Positions 15,164 to 23,246 are shown, numbered from the stretch's first letter. The stretch is 23,739 nt of DNA from CAYUCE01 sp964443275 (GCA_964443275.1 CAYUCE010000025.1:1-23739); one strand, 5' to 3'. Notes: generated by a model not told the origin, from the letters alone. Numbers and translations are program-made.

Positions 15164-16261
15164 GTGATAATTAAACAACTGAAACTTAAGAACTTCCGAA
15201 ACTTATCTGAAATAGATACCCTTTTCAATGACCGGGTAAACATAATCGTGGGGGCCAACGCCTCGGGGAAGACCAATTTCTGCGAGTCCCTTTACTACTC
15301 ATCCTGCGGACAATTACTTAAAGGGGATCGGCAACGAGAAGTTATTGGGTGGGACGGGTCACATTCATTGATTAAACTTAAACTGGACACCGGTGATCAG
15401 ATAAAGATCTATTTAAATGGGGAGAGGCGGGAGAAAATAACTCAACTTAATAAAAAAAATTGTTCCCCGGGTGAAATATACCAAAAACTTCACTTGCTCT
15501 TATTTACTCCGGATAACTTACAAATCCTAAAGGGCTCTCCCCAGGGAAGGAGAAAATTTTTTGATCAAAAAATTTCCCATTTGGACGAAAAATACTTAGG
15601 GCATCTAAAAAAATATCAAAGCGTGGTGGGAAAGAAAAACGCATGTTTGAAGAAAGAAAGGATCGATCCTCAACTACTGGAAGTTTTTAACGAAAAGATC
15701 GCCCAGTACGGGTCATTAATTATTGCGAGGAGGCTTAAGTATATTGAGGCTATAAACGAGCATTTATTAGGGACATATCGTAAGTTCAGCACTAATCCTG
15801 ATCGTTTAAAAATTTGGTATTCCAAAGACCAATATCAGGGAAAGAACACCGAAAATATAAGAGAGTTAATCTCTCGCGCTATCCAAGCAAAGTTTCAAGA
15901 AGAACGCAAGAGGGGGTATTCTCTAGTTGGTCCCCATCGAGATGACATCCTCTTTTTATTAAATAATAAGGATATAAGGAAATACGGCTCTCAAGGGGAG
16001 CAAAAACTATCCATTATTGCCCAGAAATTAGCTCATTTAGAACTCATGTTTAGTAAGTTCAAAGACTGGCCGGTTTTAATAATGGATGACATAATGGGGG
16101 AACTTGATTTCGGTAGGCGAGAAAATTTGCTTAAAAATCTGCCCTCAGATATTCAGATTTTTTTAACCTATACCGAACTTGTCAAGCCTCTGCCTTCCCT
16201 TGAAGGAGATTTTTATCGATTGGACGAAGGCAAAATGAGGCCCATAAACGCTGGAAAGTAA
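15164..16261 (+). CDS. recF: DNA replication and repair protein RecF
   Basis: SMC/ABC-like ATPase that helps RecOR load RecA at gapped DNA. It has 365 residues. Walker A GANASGKT is at 30-37, the signature region YGSQGEQKLSII near 275-290, Walker B MDDIMGELD with Asp308-Asp309, and the family string LVGPHRDDI before the signature. The start is GTG 15164, and no good ribosome binding site is visible. The usual neighbours dnaA, dnaN and gyrB are absent: upstream is a divergent two-component operon and downstream, after 34 nt, the DUF721 gene that often follows recF. Confidence 0.93.
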   Translation: MIIKQLKLKNFRNLSEIDTLFNDRVNIIVGANASGKTNFCESLYYSSCGQLLKGDRQREVIGWDGSHSLIKLKLDTGDQIKIYLNGERREKITQLNKKNCSPGEIYQKLHLLLFTPDNLQILKGSPQGRRKFFDQKISHLDEKYLGHLKKYQSVVGKKNACLKKERIDPQLLEVFNEKIAQYGSLIIARRLKYIEAINEHLLGTYRKFSTNPDRLKIWYSKDQYQGKNTENIRELISRAIQAKFQEERKRGYSLVGPHRDDILFLLNNKDIRKYGSQGEQKLSIIAQKLAHLELMFSKFKDWPVLIMDDIMGELDFGRRENLLKNLPSDIQIFLTYTELVKPLPSLEGDFYRLDEGKMRPINAGK

Positions 16262-16295
16262 ATTTAAGTAAAAAAATAGGCTTGGTTGATAACCG

Positions 16296-16847
16296 ATGGA
16301 AGCAAGAAAAGCAATTTATCATATATTCAAAAAGCACGGGATGGGAGAGAAGTTTAGATCACAAGAGCCGTTATTTATATGGGACGAAGTATCCGGTGAA
16401 ACCGTGGGTAATTTCACCCAGCCTCTTTTAGTTAAAAATCGAGTGCTAGTTGTACGAGTACCAAACCATGCCATCCAACATGAACTCACTCTATTAAAAG
16501 AAAAATATATTGAAAAAATAAATCATAAATTGGACCGGGAGGAATTAAAGGATATAAAATTTAAAGTAGGTGACATAAATGGAGAAGATATGAACTCCGA
16601 CCCGGAGCTTGCCATTGATGAGATTAAACTTACCGAAAAAGAAGAAGCAGAGCTTGAGCGCATGGTAAGTGATTTAGAAGAGGGGCAACTTAAGGATTCT
16701 TTTACCCATTTTCTTAGGAAATTAAAAAGAATGGAGAAAACCAGGGGGAGACTTGGCTGGAAGAGGTGTAAAAGATGCGGAGTTTACCATAAAGATGAGA
16801 ATCCCCTTTGTCCTTCCTGCCGCCTTGAGCTATCCGGACAACTATAA
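16296..16847 (+). CDS. DUF721 (DciA-like) protein with C-terminal zinc ribbon
   Basis: 183 residues. The N-terminal 1-90 matches DUF721/DciA: PLFIWDEVSGETVGNFTQP, then VLVVRVPNHAIQHELTLLK. A charged region rich in Glu (90-135) follows, and the end carries two CxxC pairs, Cys158/Cys161 and Cys172/Cys175 (CKRCGVYH, CPSC), a likely zinc ribbon. DciA proteins are helicase-loading factors for DnaB, and the gene next to recF is the common place for this family in bacteria. The zinc ribbon is an addition that could bind DNA or protein. A role in replication is inferred. Confidence 0.85.
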   Translation: MEARKAIYHIFKKHGMGEKFRSQEPLFIWDEVSGETVGNFTQPLLVKNRVLVVRVPNHAIQHELTLLKEKYIEKINHKLDREELKDIKFKVGDINGEDMNSDPELAIDEIKLTEKEEAELERMVSDLEEGQLKDSFTHFLRKLKRMEKTRGRLGWKRCKRCGVYHKDENPLCPSCRLELSGQL

Positions 16848-17148
16848 ACCTTAAAGTTAAGGCACTGTATAAACTCTCTATCTACCGGATTTATGTAAGG
16901 CCTTAAACACCACACAAGAAGCTTCTATCAGGCAATTTTTCATGCGCAAGATTGCATCATGAGCTATAAGTTGTTATCATATCGGTAGCTTCTTCTTTTG
17001 GAGGCTAATAAAAAGATAACGGGCGAAAGTGAAGTAGGCAATTTTGCTTTCGGAAGACAGTACAAATCAATGTGGAAATAGGATAGGTATTTTAACTAAA
17101 CCCAAGTCTCTGGTAAGGAGCAAATAACAAGTAGCAGGTGATCTCAAA
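16848..17148 (+). promoter_or_regulatory. promoter and structured leader of the S1 gene
   Basis: This 301-nt gap holds a promoter TTGCAT (16952-16957), 17-bp spacer, TATCAT (16975-16980), with start near 16987. The transcript would begin with a hairpin: TAGCTTC (16986-16992) pairs with GAGGCTA (17001-17007, one G-U) around an 8-nt loop. A second stem CGAAAG (17024-17029)/CTTTCG (17047-17052) follows, then an open stretch to AGGTGA before ATG 17149. The leader is about 160 nt. S1 genes are often autoregulated at translation, and these stems are candidates. No ORF is visible in it. Confidence 0.5.
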
Positions 17149-18789
17149 ATGGTGGCGAAGATGGAAAAGTTTTTCGAGGAAAGTGATGTTAGGACTTACA
17201 GCAGAGGGGATACAATAAGAGGTAAGGTAATTCAAAAAAATGATGCGGTATTGGTAGATATTGGTTACAAATCGGAGGCAATTCTTAACCAAAACGAAGT
17301 CTCTCCCTTCAGAGACGAAGAAATCGAAGAAGGTGAGGAAATAGAGGTTCTAGTCACCTATATAGACGAGGAAGAGGGTACTGTTTATGTCTCCGAAAAA
17401 CAGGCTGAGTTCGAGAAGAAAATGGGGAGGTTGGAGCAGGCATATTATCAGAAGGAGCCGGTCACCGGGGTGATCGAAAGGGAAGTCAAAAATGCCGGAT
17501 ACATAGTTAACCTGAACGGAATTAAAGCTTTTCTCCCCGGATCTCACCTGGGTGCCGATTTATCCGGAGATGTCCAAGAGCTAAAAGATGAAGAAGTCAA
17601 TTTCGTAATTTTGGAGATGGATCGCAGAGAGAAGAATATAGTGGTCTCTCACCGTGAGTTCATCCGCCAGCAAGAAAAGGAGCGAAAGGATGAAATCTTC
17701 TCCAAATTAGAAGAGGGGCAGATAATTGAAGGTGAAGTTAAATCTATAGTTGACTTTGGCATCTTTGTAGATATCGGCGGTTTCGAAGGTCTGGTGCATC
17801 GTTCTGAGATTAGTTGGAAGGAACTACCTGCACCACCAGGTGAATACGAAGTAGGGGATAAGATCAAGGTAAAGGTACTGGATTTCGATAGGGAAAAAGA
17901 GCGGGTCTCCCTTTCCATCAAGCGACTTAAACCCAACCCATGGGAGGGAATTAAGGAAAAATATCCGGTTGGTCAAAAAGCTACCGGCGAAGTGGTGAGC
18001 GTAACCGACTTTGGTGCTTTCGTCAAATTGGAAGAAGATGTTGAAGGCTTGATACATATATCTGAGCTTTCCTGGGGCTACCCAGAGGACCCTCACGACG
18101 TGGTAAGTGAGGATGATGAAGTTGAAGTGGTAGTTTTAGAGGTAAATGAAGAAGAGCAGCGTATCTCACTATCTTTGCGTAGGGCCCAACCTGACCCCTG
18201 GGAAAATGTGGAGGAAAAGTATCCCCAAGGGAGCACAGTAGAAGGGGTAGTTACCAAAATAACCGATTTCGGAGCTTTCGTAGAACTGGAAGAGGGAGTA
18301 GAAGCTCTCTTGCATATATCCGAGCTATCTTGGGAGCATGTAGATAACCCGAATGATGTAATTGGAGAAGGGGACAAAATAGAAGCTAAAGTCCTAAAAT
18401 CCGATAGTCAAAACCGAAAGATTAGGCTCTCTTATCGTGAACTTCAGCAGGACCCCTGGCATGAATTCCAAGATCGTTATTCCGTAAACTCAATAATAAC
18501 CGGCCAAATAACGGAGATAAAGGATTTTGGAGCTTTTATGAAGATTACCGATGATGTGGAAGGGCTAATACATGTCTCCGAGATCAGCGACGAAATGATA
18601 TCAACTCCTAGTGAGGTATTGGAAGTAGGAGAAGAGGTCAAGGCTAAAATTATCGGCATAAACGATGAGAAAAGACAGGTAAGGCTTAGCATGCGAAATC
18701 TGGAATCTGCTGAATACGTGGAAAAAGAGGAACCGGGCCATGAAGCACTTACCATGAGAGAGCACCTGGAAGAGCGAGGAATTGGATAG
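17149..18789 (+). CDS. rpsA: S1 RNA-binding domain protein, ribosomal protein S1 homologue
   Basis: 546 residues with six S1 (OB-fold) repeats at about 19-84, 102-169, 190-258, 275-343, 361-429 and 447-515. Repeats 3-6 carry the strongest pattern (TDFGAFVKLEE...GLIHISELSW), the RNA-binding face of the fold, and the first two are divergent, as in S1 domains that dock on the ribosome. It is more acidic than E. coli S1 and has a run of Glu around 56-65. An AGGTGA site precedes ATG 17149. It stands alone, not fused to ispH and not next to cmk. It probably promotes mRNA binding to the 30S subunit; a role as a general RNA-binding protein is also possible. Confidence 0.9.
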   Translation: MVAKMEKFFEESDVRTYSRGDTIRGKVIQKNDAVLVDIGYKSEAILNQNEVSPFRDEEIEEGEEIEVLVTYIDEEEGTVYVSEKQAEFEKKMGRLEQAYYQKEPVTGVIEREVKNAGYIVNLNGIKAFLPGSHLGADLSGDVQELKDEEVNFVILEMDRREKNIVVSHREFIRQQEKERKDEIFSKLEEGQIIEGEVKSIVDFGIFVDIGGFEGLVHRSEISWKELPAPPGEYEVGDKIKVKVLDFDREKERVSLSIKRLKPNPWEGIKEKYPVGQKATGEVVSVTDFGAFVKLEEDVEGLIHISELSWGYPEDPHDVVSEDDEVEVVVLEVNEEEQRISLSLRRAQPDPWENVEEKYPQGSTVEGVVTKITDFGAFVELEEGVEALLHISELSWEHVDNPNDVIGEGDKIEAKVLKSDSQNRKIRLSYRELQQDPWHEFQDRYSVNSIITGQITEIKDFGAFMKITDDVEGLIHVSEISDEMISTPSEVLEVGEEVKAKIIGINDEKRQVRLSMRNLESAEYVEKEEPGHEALTMREHLEERGIG

Positions 18790-18851
18790 ACTTAAGGTAA
18801 TAACAATAACCTAACCGGTACTTCCTAAAACATAAAAGCCTGCGTTTATCT

Positions 18852-19427
18852 TTGAAACTAGTATTAGTAAACATCTTATTCTACCTTATCGGCTCCATCC
18901 CTTTTAGCCTCTATGTAGGTAAATTTTTTAAAGGAATAGATGTAAGGGGAAGGGGGAGTAAGAATATTGGTGCCACTAACGTGGCTCGGCTGTGCGGTAC
19001 GCGATGTGGCCTCCTAGCTTTGGTTCTTGACCTGGCCAAAGGTGGACTGGTTGCTTTCCTGGCTATAAGCTGGGGTATACCTATTATACTAAGCGGATTA
19101 GCTGTAGTAGGACATAATTGGAGCCCGTGGTTGAAGTTTTCCGGAGGAAAAGGGGTGGCTACTTCATTAGGAATTTTAGGAGTTTTGTCCTGGCCAGGTT
19201 TTCTGATTGCTCTAGCCATCTGGATTGGATTAGCTTACCTTGTTTCCTACGCCTCAGTCAGTTCGATGGGAGCTTTAATTACATCGCCTTTAATCATATA
19301 TCTATTCGGTGCCCAATGGGAAGCGGTGACATTAATGCTCCTTTTAGCCCTTCTAACCATTTGGCAACATCGGAAGAATATTGGCAGGTTGTTAAAAGGG
19401 GAAGAGAACAAATTAAGCCTTTCCTAA
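18852..19427 (+). CDS. plsY: acyl-phosphate:glycerol-3-phosphate acyltransferase
   Basis: First acylation step of phospholipid synthesis, using acyl-phosphate, in the membrane. It has 191 residues and five to six hydrophobic segments. Motif 1 RGSKNIGATN (about 34-43), DLAKGG (60-65) and the glycine-rich motif GHNWSPWLKFSGGKGVAT (87-104) are all present. Start is TTG 18852, with no convincing ribosome binding site. It is 62 nt after the S1 gene and probably shares its transcript. It ends facing acpS, 18 nt apart, with no clear terminator between them. Confidence 0.94.
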   Translation: MKLVLVNILFYLIGSIPFSLYVGKFFKGIDVRGRGSKNIGATNVARLCGTRCGLLALVLDLAKGGLVAFLAISWGIPIILSGLAVVGHNWSPWLKFSGGKGVATSLGILGVLSWPGFLIALAIWIGLAYLVSYASVSSMGALITSPLIIYLFGAQWEAVTLMLLLALLTIWQHRKNIGRLLKGEENKLSLS

Positions 19428-19445
19428 AATAAGAAAAGCCTTCCA

Positions 19446-19808
19446 TCAAATTACTTTTTCAATTACCACAAAAGCTATAGCATTGGTTTTGGTATGGGCT
19501 AGACTTAAGTGAATCCTATTGTTTAAGTCATTAAAAGATGGGGGAAATCTAGAAAAATAAGGTGCCTTTGGAGGTTGGCGGGCCACCTCTATTTTTTTCC
19601 AACCTACTTTCTTCCGGATAGCCTTGATAAATGCCTCTTTGGCCGCAAACCGAGCCGCTAAATGCTCATAAGGCCTCTTCCTTTGGAAGGCATAGTCCAA
19701 CTCTTTTTGGGTAAATATCCTTTTTAAAAAACGCCCTCTCCATTTGTTCGTTAAATAACTAATTCGGGGAACTTTTACTAAATCAATTCCCATTCCTACA
19801 ATTGGCAT
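19446..19808 (-). CDS. acpS: holo-[acyl-carrier-protein] synthase
   Basis: Transfers 4'-phosphopantetheine from CoA to ACP. It has 120 residues from ATG 19808, chosen because GAGGAG lies 5 nt upstream; an in-frame start at 19832 would add 8 residues. Mg2+-binding Asp in GMGIDLVKVPRI and Glu in AARFAAKEAFIKAI mark the AcpS family, and HLSLAHTKTNAIAFVV is the late conserved strand. The gene overlaps the end of gmk by 26 nt, so it is the last gene of the minus-strand group MEMO-yicC-remA-gmk-acpS. It complements plsY and panD in lipid and CoA metabolism. Confidence 0.93.
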   Translation of the reverse strand: MPIVGMGIDLVKVPRISYLTNKWRGRFLKRIFTQKELDYAFQRKRPYEHLAARFAAKEAFIKAIRKKVGWKKIEVARQPPKAPYFSRFPPSFNDLNNRIHLSLAHTKTNAIAFVVIEKVI

Positions 19809-20424
19809 TTTTCTCCTCAAGGGGCTGATCAATCCGGCACCGCTCCGCTAGTATAATAGATTTTACAAATTTAATGGCTTCTGGCAGGCGATCATTAATC
19901 ACTAAATAATCAAACTCTGGGATATGTTTTAGCTCTTCGGTAGCATTTTGAATTCGCATAGAGAGTTGATCCAGATTTTCCGTGCCTCTGTTTTCCAGCC
20001 TCTTTCTAAGCTCACGCTTAGACGGAGGGGCAAGATAAATAAATACAATGGGAATTTCATGGGCAGCTTTCCCCATCAGTTGGCCGGCTCCTTGAACGTC
20101 TATATCCAAAATCACATCTTGACCACCGGCTAATTTCCTATCCACCTCCAATTTATGAGTCCCGTAATAGTTATCGAAAACTAAAGCCCATTCCAAAAAT
20201 TGCCCTTCTTTTATCAGATTTTTAAAAGCGCTCTCAGATACAAAGTGATAATCCTTACCGTCCTCTTCTCCGGCCCTTTTTTGTCGAGTGGTGTAAGAGG
20301 TAGAAAAATCGATATCGTCCAGGTCTTCAAGCAAGGCGTTAATTATAGTGGTCCTGCCCGCTCCGGAGGGTCCGGATAGCACAAAAAGCTTGGGGTGCCT
20401 CCCCTTTCGGCCAGTTATGGTCAT
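19783..20424 (-). CDS. gmk: guanylate kinase with Arg in the P-loop
   Basis: Phosphorylates GMP to GDP. It has 213 residues. The P-loop reads GPSGAGRTT (18-26): the usually invariant Lys is Arg24 (codon AGG). The rest is normal: GMP-binding TSYTTRQKR (42-50), DYHFVS (58-63), FLEWALVFDNYYGT (76-89), DIDVQGA and the lid region RLENRGTE. It lies in the Firmicutes-typical order yicC-remA-gmk, 31 nt after remA, and overlaps acpS by 26 nt. The C-terminal 20 residues are hydrophilic. The substitution AAG to AGG needs one base change and could be real or a sequencing error. Confidence 0.92.
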   Translation of the reverse strand: MTITGRKGRHPKLFVLSGPSGAGRTTIINALLEDLDDIDFSTSYTTRQKRAGEEDGKDYHFVSESAFKNLIKEGQFLEWALVFDNYYGTHKLEVDRKLAGGQDVILDIDVQGAGQLMGKAAHEIPIVFIYLAPPSKRELRKRLENRGTENLDQLSMRIQNATEELKHIPEFDYLVINDRLPEAIKFVKSIILAERCRIDQPLEEKNANCRNGN

Positions 20425-20455
20425 TTTTGATGAGTGTTCAGCGACCTATCTCAAT

Positions 20456-20707
20456 CTAGCTCCCGCCAGCCACAAACCTCTCCGATAAAGTCTGGGTGCG
20501 AAGTGAGGATAGGATAATGTAGCCGGCGTCGGTGATGATTACCGACCTGGTCTTACGGCCCCTAGTCACATTCACCAGCTTATTTTCTTCATCATAAGCG
20601 TTAATTAGACGTTTTATGGGGGCCGTGTCCGGCTTGGCTATAACCACTATTTTATCCTTAAGCACCATATTGTCTAGTCCTAGGTTCATTAATTCTGATT
20701 CATTCAA
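20456..20707 (-). CDS. remA: DUF370/RemA-family regulator
   Basis: 83 residues. It matches RemA (extracellular matrix regulator of Bacillus): NLGLDNMV, PDTAPIKRLI, then GRKTRSVIITDAGYIILSS, with the Arg-rich GRKTR that contacts DNA in RemA. It overlaps the yicC stop by 8 nt. RemA is a small DNA-binding protein that forms oligomeric rings. The conserved place between yicC and gmk supports the call. Which genes it controls here is unknown. Confidence 0.9.
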   Translation of the reverse strand: MNESELMNLGLDNMVLKDKIVVIAKPDTAPIKRLINAYDEENKLVNVTRGRKTRSVIITDAGYIILSSLRTQTLSERFVAGGS

Positions 20708-21587
20708 TGTTTCTCACCTGCTCTCTTATTTTCTTTATTTGTGACTTCATTTTCACCGCTTTCTCCTGTATTCCCACCTGGCCGGCTTTAGATCCTATGG
20801 TGTTAACTTCCCGCTGCATCTCCTGGGCCAAAAAGTCAAGCGTGTCGCCGACAGTTTCCTTTTCATGTGCCTTGTTTTCTAACAATTCCCGAAAAGACTT
20901 AAGATGGCTATGAAGCCGGGTTATCTCCTCCGCTATATCTGATCGATCGGCAAACATAACTGCTTCCTCCTCAAGCCGATTTTCATCTATTTCAACTTCT
21001 CCACCTTCCAAGAGCTCCTTTACCCTTTTTTTTAATTTTTTTTTGTAATATCCTTTGACCTTGGGAGCATCTTCTTCAATTTGCCTTAGATAATCTTTTA
21101 GTTTATCTATCCGAGTTATTAAATCCTCTTTTAATATTTCACCCTCCTTAGCTCTCGCCTCTTTTACCTTCTGTATGCTTTCAGAAAGAGAATCCTTTAG
21201 TGCCGGCCAAATTGCGGATTCATCTATATTATCTTCACTAAACACTCCACCTAGACGTATAAGATGTGAAAGGTTTGGTTTCTGGTCCAGATTTAGCTCT
21301 TCGGCTAGAGAGGCCAGGCATTGATAATATTTTTTCGCTCTCCCCAAATCGTAAATAATAAGATCACCATTGCTGTTTACACTTATATCTATTGATACGT
21401 CTATTCTTCCCCGGCTGAAAGATTTTTTTAATAACTTTTCGCTTTTGGCCTCTAATTTTCTGAAATTTTCTAAACCTCTTATCCTTATATCCAAATACCG
21501 ATGGTTAACAGTTCTAACTGAACTAACCGCGGTAAAATCTTGAGTCTCAGTAGTTGTCTCCCCATAACCGGTCATTGAATAAATCAT
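20700..21587 (-). CDS. yicC: YicC/YloC-family endoribonuclease
   Basis: 295 residues. The N-terminal MIYSMTGYGE and VRTVNHRYLDIRIRG, and the C-terminal DFLAQEMQREVNTIGSKA (about residues 249-266), are diagnostic of the YicC family, whose E. coli and Bacillus members are RNases. The middle (150-240) is strongly charged and helical, likely coiled coil. The gene starts 3 nt after the MEMO-family gene and overlaps remA at its end, so it is translationally coupled to both. Confidence 0.93.
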   Translation of the reverse strand: MIYSMTGYGETTTETQDFTAVSSVRTVNHRYLDIRIRGLENFRKLEAKSEKLLKKSFSRGRIDVSIDISVNSNGDLIIYDLGRAKKYYQCLASLAEELNLDQKPNLSHLIRLGGVFSEDNIDESAIWPALKDSLSESIQKVKEARAKEGEILKEDLITRIDKLKDYLRQIEEDAPKVKGYYKKKLKKRVKELLEGGEVEIDENRLEEEAVMFADRSDIAEEITRLHSHLKSFRELLENKAHEKETVGDTLDFLAQEMQREVNTIGSKAGQVGIQEKAVKMKSQIKKIREQVRNIE

Positions 21588-21590
21588 GGC

Positions 21591-22436
21591 CTAAGATGCA
21601 AAAGAAATTCCAGCATACCCTACTACTTGATCTTTTTTTCCCGTAATCTCACCGGAAGTGGCGTAAGAAAGCAAGCTAACTTCGGATAGATCCAATTTCT
21701 TGGCTGCGGCCATAAGGGCGGCAATGGAGCCATACCCGCATATGGAAATTGAATAGGTACGGATGGTTTCATAAAATCCATCTATATTTAGCTCTAATAT
21801 TTCGGCTATTGCCCGCCTATCCTTCTTCTCGGCAATCTCCTGAGGCTCGTAATGGGTAAAGTCACTGGAAGCTAGGATGGCAACGTTTTCTTCCTTTGGG
21901 ATTTGAGCTAGGATATCTCCTAGGGCTTTTGAGACCTCCATCGATTGATCCTTTAGGCACAAAGGCACGAATTCAAATCTATCATATATAAACTGGAGGA
22001 AAGGTAGTTGAACCTCAATAGAATGCTCGCGCCTAAAAGCCTCCTCGCTTTCTTTTATTTGATCGCTCTTTTGAGCTATAAATTTGGCTAGGTCCGAATT
22101 AATGGGAACCTGACCTAGTGGGGTCTCCCAAAGGCCCTCAGTGGCCACAGAAACTCTATAGCCCAGCCCGGTGTGATTGGTACCCATTATGATCACCGTG
22201 GTAGGTTTTCCACAAGCGCCTAGAAAACGAAAGCTATGAGCGGCTACTTGCCCGGAATAAAGATAACCAGCGTGAGGTACGACAATCCCTACTGGCTTCG
22301 TCAATTTACCCTCTGGGTGAGGAACCTCCCCCGGCCCAAAATCACCAGTAAAAGCATCTCGCAGTTGGTCCTTTAGTCTCTCCGGTTCACGGGCGTAGAA
22401 AGTTCCCGCCACAACGGGTTTTCTTACTCGGTTCAT
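21591..22436 (-). CDS. MEMO1-family protein (AmmeMemoRadiSam system protein B)
   Basis: 281 residues from ATG 22436. Landmarks are KPVVAGTFY (6-14), VVPHAGYLYSG with His55, GTNHTG with His88, EHSIEVQLPF with His138, SSDFTHYEP (190-198) and a late CGYGS. These include the metal-binding residues of the dioxygenase-like fold; human MEMO1 has been described as an iron/copper-binding protein. An extra 96 codons upstream are open but are low-complexity and unlike the family, and overlap a divergent gene, so the shorter start is used. In many prokaryotes this gene travels with an AMMECR1 gene and a radical SAM gene; neither is in the window. It heads the yicC-remA-gmk-acpS group. Confidence 0.92.
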   Translation of the reverse strand: MNRVRKPVVAGTFYAREPERLKDQLRDAFTGDFGPGEVPHPEGKLTKPVGIVVPHAGYLYSGQVAAHSFRFLGACGKPTTVIIMGTNHTGLGYRVSVATEGLWETPLGQVPINSDLAKFIAQKSDQIKESEEAFRREHSIEVQLPFLQFIYDRFEFVPLCLKDQSMEVSKALGDILAQIPKEENVAILASSDFTHYEPQEIAEKKDRRAIAEILELNIDGFYETIRTYSISICGYGSIAALMAAAKKLDLSEVSLLSYATSGEITGKKDQVVGYAGISFAS

Positions 22437-22444
22437 TTTTAAAA

Positions 22445-22459
22445 AGTTAATTGTTAACT
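22445..22459. repeat. operator-like palindrome before the MEMO gene
   Basis: AGTTAA-TTG-TTAACT is a perfect 6+6 inverted repeat, 8 nt downstream (minus sense) of a TATAAT box and 8 nt before ATG 22436. Its place over the transcription start fits a repressor site. It shares the half-site AGTTAA with the palindrome before recF. Confidence 0.4.
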
Positions 22460-22466
22460 GTATTTC

Positions 22467-22496
22467 ATTATAGATTAAGAGAGGGGAAGATTTCAA
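22467..22496 (-). promoter_or_regulatory. promoter for the MEMO-yicC-remA-gmk-acpS group
   Basis: Read on the minus strand, TTGAAA (22491-22496), an 18-bp spacer and TATAAT (22467-22472). Transcription would start near 22460 and give a leader of about 24 nt. Its -35 box overlaps that of the divergent promoter. Confidence 0.6.
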
Positions 22497-22520
22497 GAAT
22501 AATACCTGGTTTAGTATAAT
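22492..22520 (+). promoter_or_regulatory. promoter for the DUF501 gene
   Basis: TTCAAG (22492-22497), a 17-bp spacer and a perfect TATAAT (22515-22520). The -10 is good and the -35 modest. The leader to ATG 22612 would be about 85 nt. Confidence 0.5.
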
Positions 22521-22611
22521 AGAATTTAAGATACCTAAGTACTGATTTAAGGGACAAAATAAGGGATAACTGACGGGGATAAGGACCTGGCTAAATTTAG
22601 GTAAACGATAA

Positions 22612-23154
22612 ATGACAACCGGCAGAATACAAGAAGATCTAGTTAAAAAACAGTTGAGGAGGGAACCTAAGTGCCATTTTGAAGTGGTAAAATTGTGTTT
22701 AAACGGGTTTCCGCAAGTTATCAAAAATTATCCCCTAATAAAAGATAGGCGCCATATCAGGATATTTCCCACCTTGTACTGGCTAACTTGCCCCTATCTT
22801 GTTAAAGAAATTTCCCGGCTAGAATCAGAAGGCTATATTGAGGTATTTGAAAAGGCCATAGATAGAGACCAAAAACTTAAAGAAAGTTATCGCTATCAAC
22901 ATCTTAGCTATATAGGTTTGAGGTGGCGCTATCTCACACCAAAGGATAGAAGGTTAACCAGAGGGACCGGGTTGACTGAAAATCTAACCCAAAGGGGCAT
23001 AGGAGGATTAAAAGATTTCTCACACCTTAAATGCCTTCACATGCATTATGCTCATTACCTTGTTCAAAACAATATCGTAGGGGATTTGATTAGAAAGCTA
23101 GCCAATTTTTCAAATTCCTGTCATGGGCCGATATGTAAAAAAATTCTTCAGTAG
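22612..23154 (+). CDS. DUF501 domain protein
   Basis: 180 residues. The centre PTLYWLTCPYLVKEISRLE (53-71) and the C-terminal LHMHYAHYLVQNNIVGD are the conserved DUF501 strings; six cysteines and several His residues are present (Cys22, Cys29, Cys60, Cys141, Cys169, Cys175). In actinobacteria the family sits between the eno/divIC genes and an exopolyphosphatase; no such neighbours are here. AGGT lies 9 nt before ATG 22612. The function is unknown. It is divergent from the MEMO gene and followed by a tRNA cluster with its own promoter. Confidence 0.82.
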   Translation: MTTGRIQEDLVKKQLRREPKCHFEVVKLCLNGFPQVIKNYPLIKDRRHIRIFPTLYWLTCPYLVKEISRLESEGYIEVFEKAIDRDQKLKESYRYQHLSYIGLRWRYLTPKDRRLTRGTGLTENLTQRGIGGLKDFSHLKCLHMHYAHYLVQNNIVGDLIRKLANFSNSCHGPICKKILQ

Positions 23155-23217
23155 TAGCTATCTGATCTATATTAATCCAGCAAAAAATAGCTTAGTAAAA
23201 CGGCCGAGCCGAGTTTA

Positions 23218-23246
23218 TTGACATTTGGATTCAGAGCCCGTAAAAT
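23218..23246 (+). promoter_or_regulatory. strong promoter of the tRNA cluster
   Basis: TTGACA (23218-23223), exactly 17 bp, TAAAAT (23241-23246). The predicted start near 23253 is only 2 nt before tRNA-Ser(CGA), as expected for a stable-RNA promoter. Confidence 0.8.

Noticed and set aside
17149..18789. Internal tandem repeats of the S1 gene as a DNA repeat or CRISPR-like array
   Set aside because: The periodicity of about 255 nt comes from the repeated S1 protein domains, with clear divergence at the DNA level.
22437..22724. 96-codon N-terminal extension of the MEMO-family gene
   Set aside because: The translated extension is low-complexity and unlike the family, covers the divergent promoters and the start of the DUF501 gene, and family homology begins at the Met encoded at 22436.
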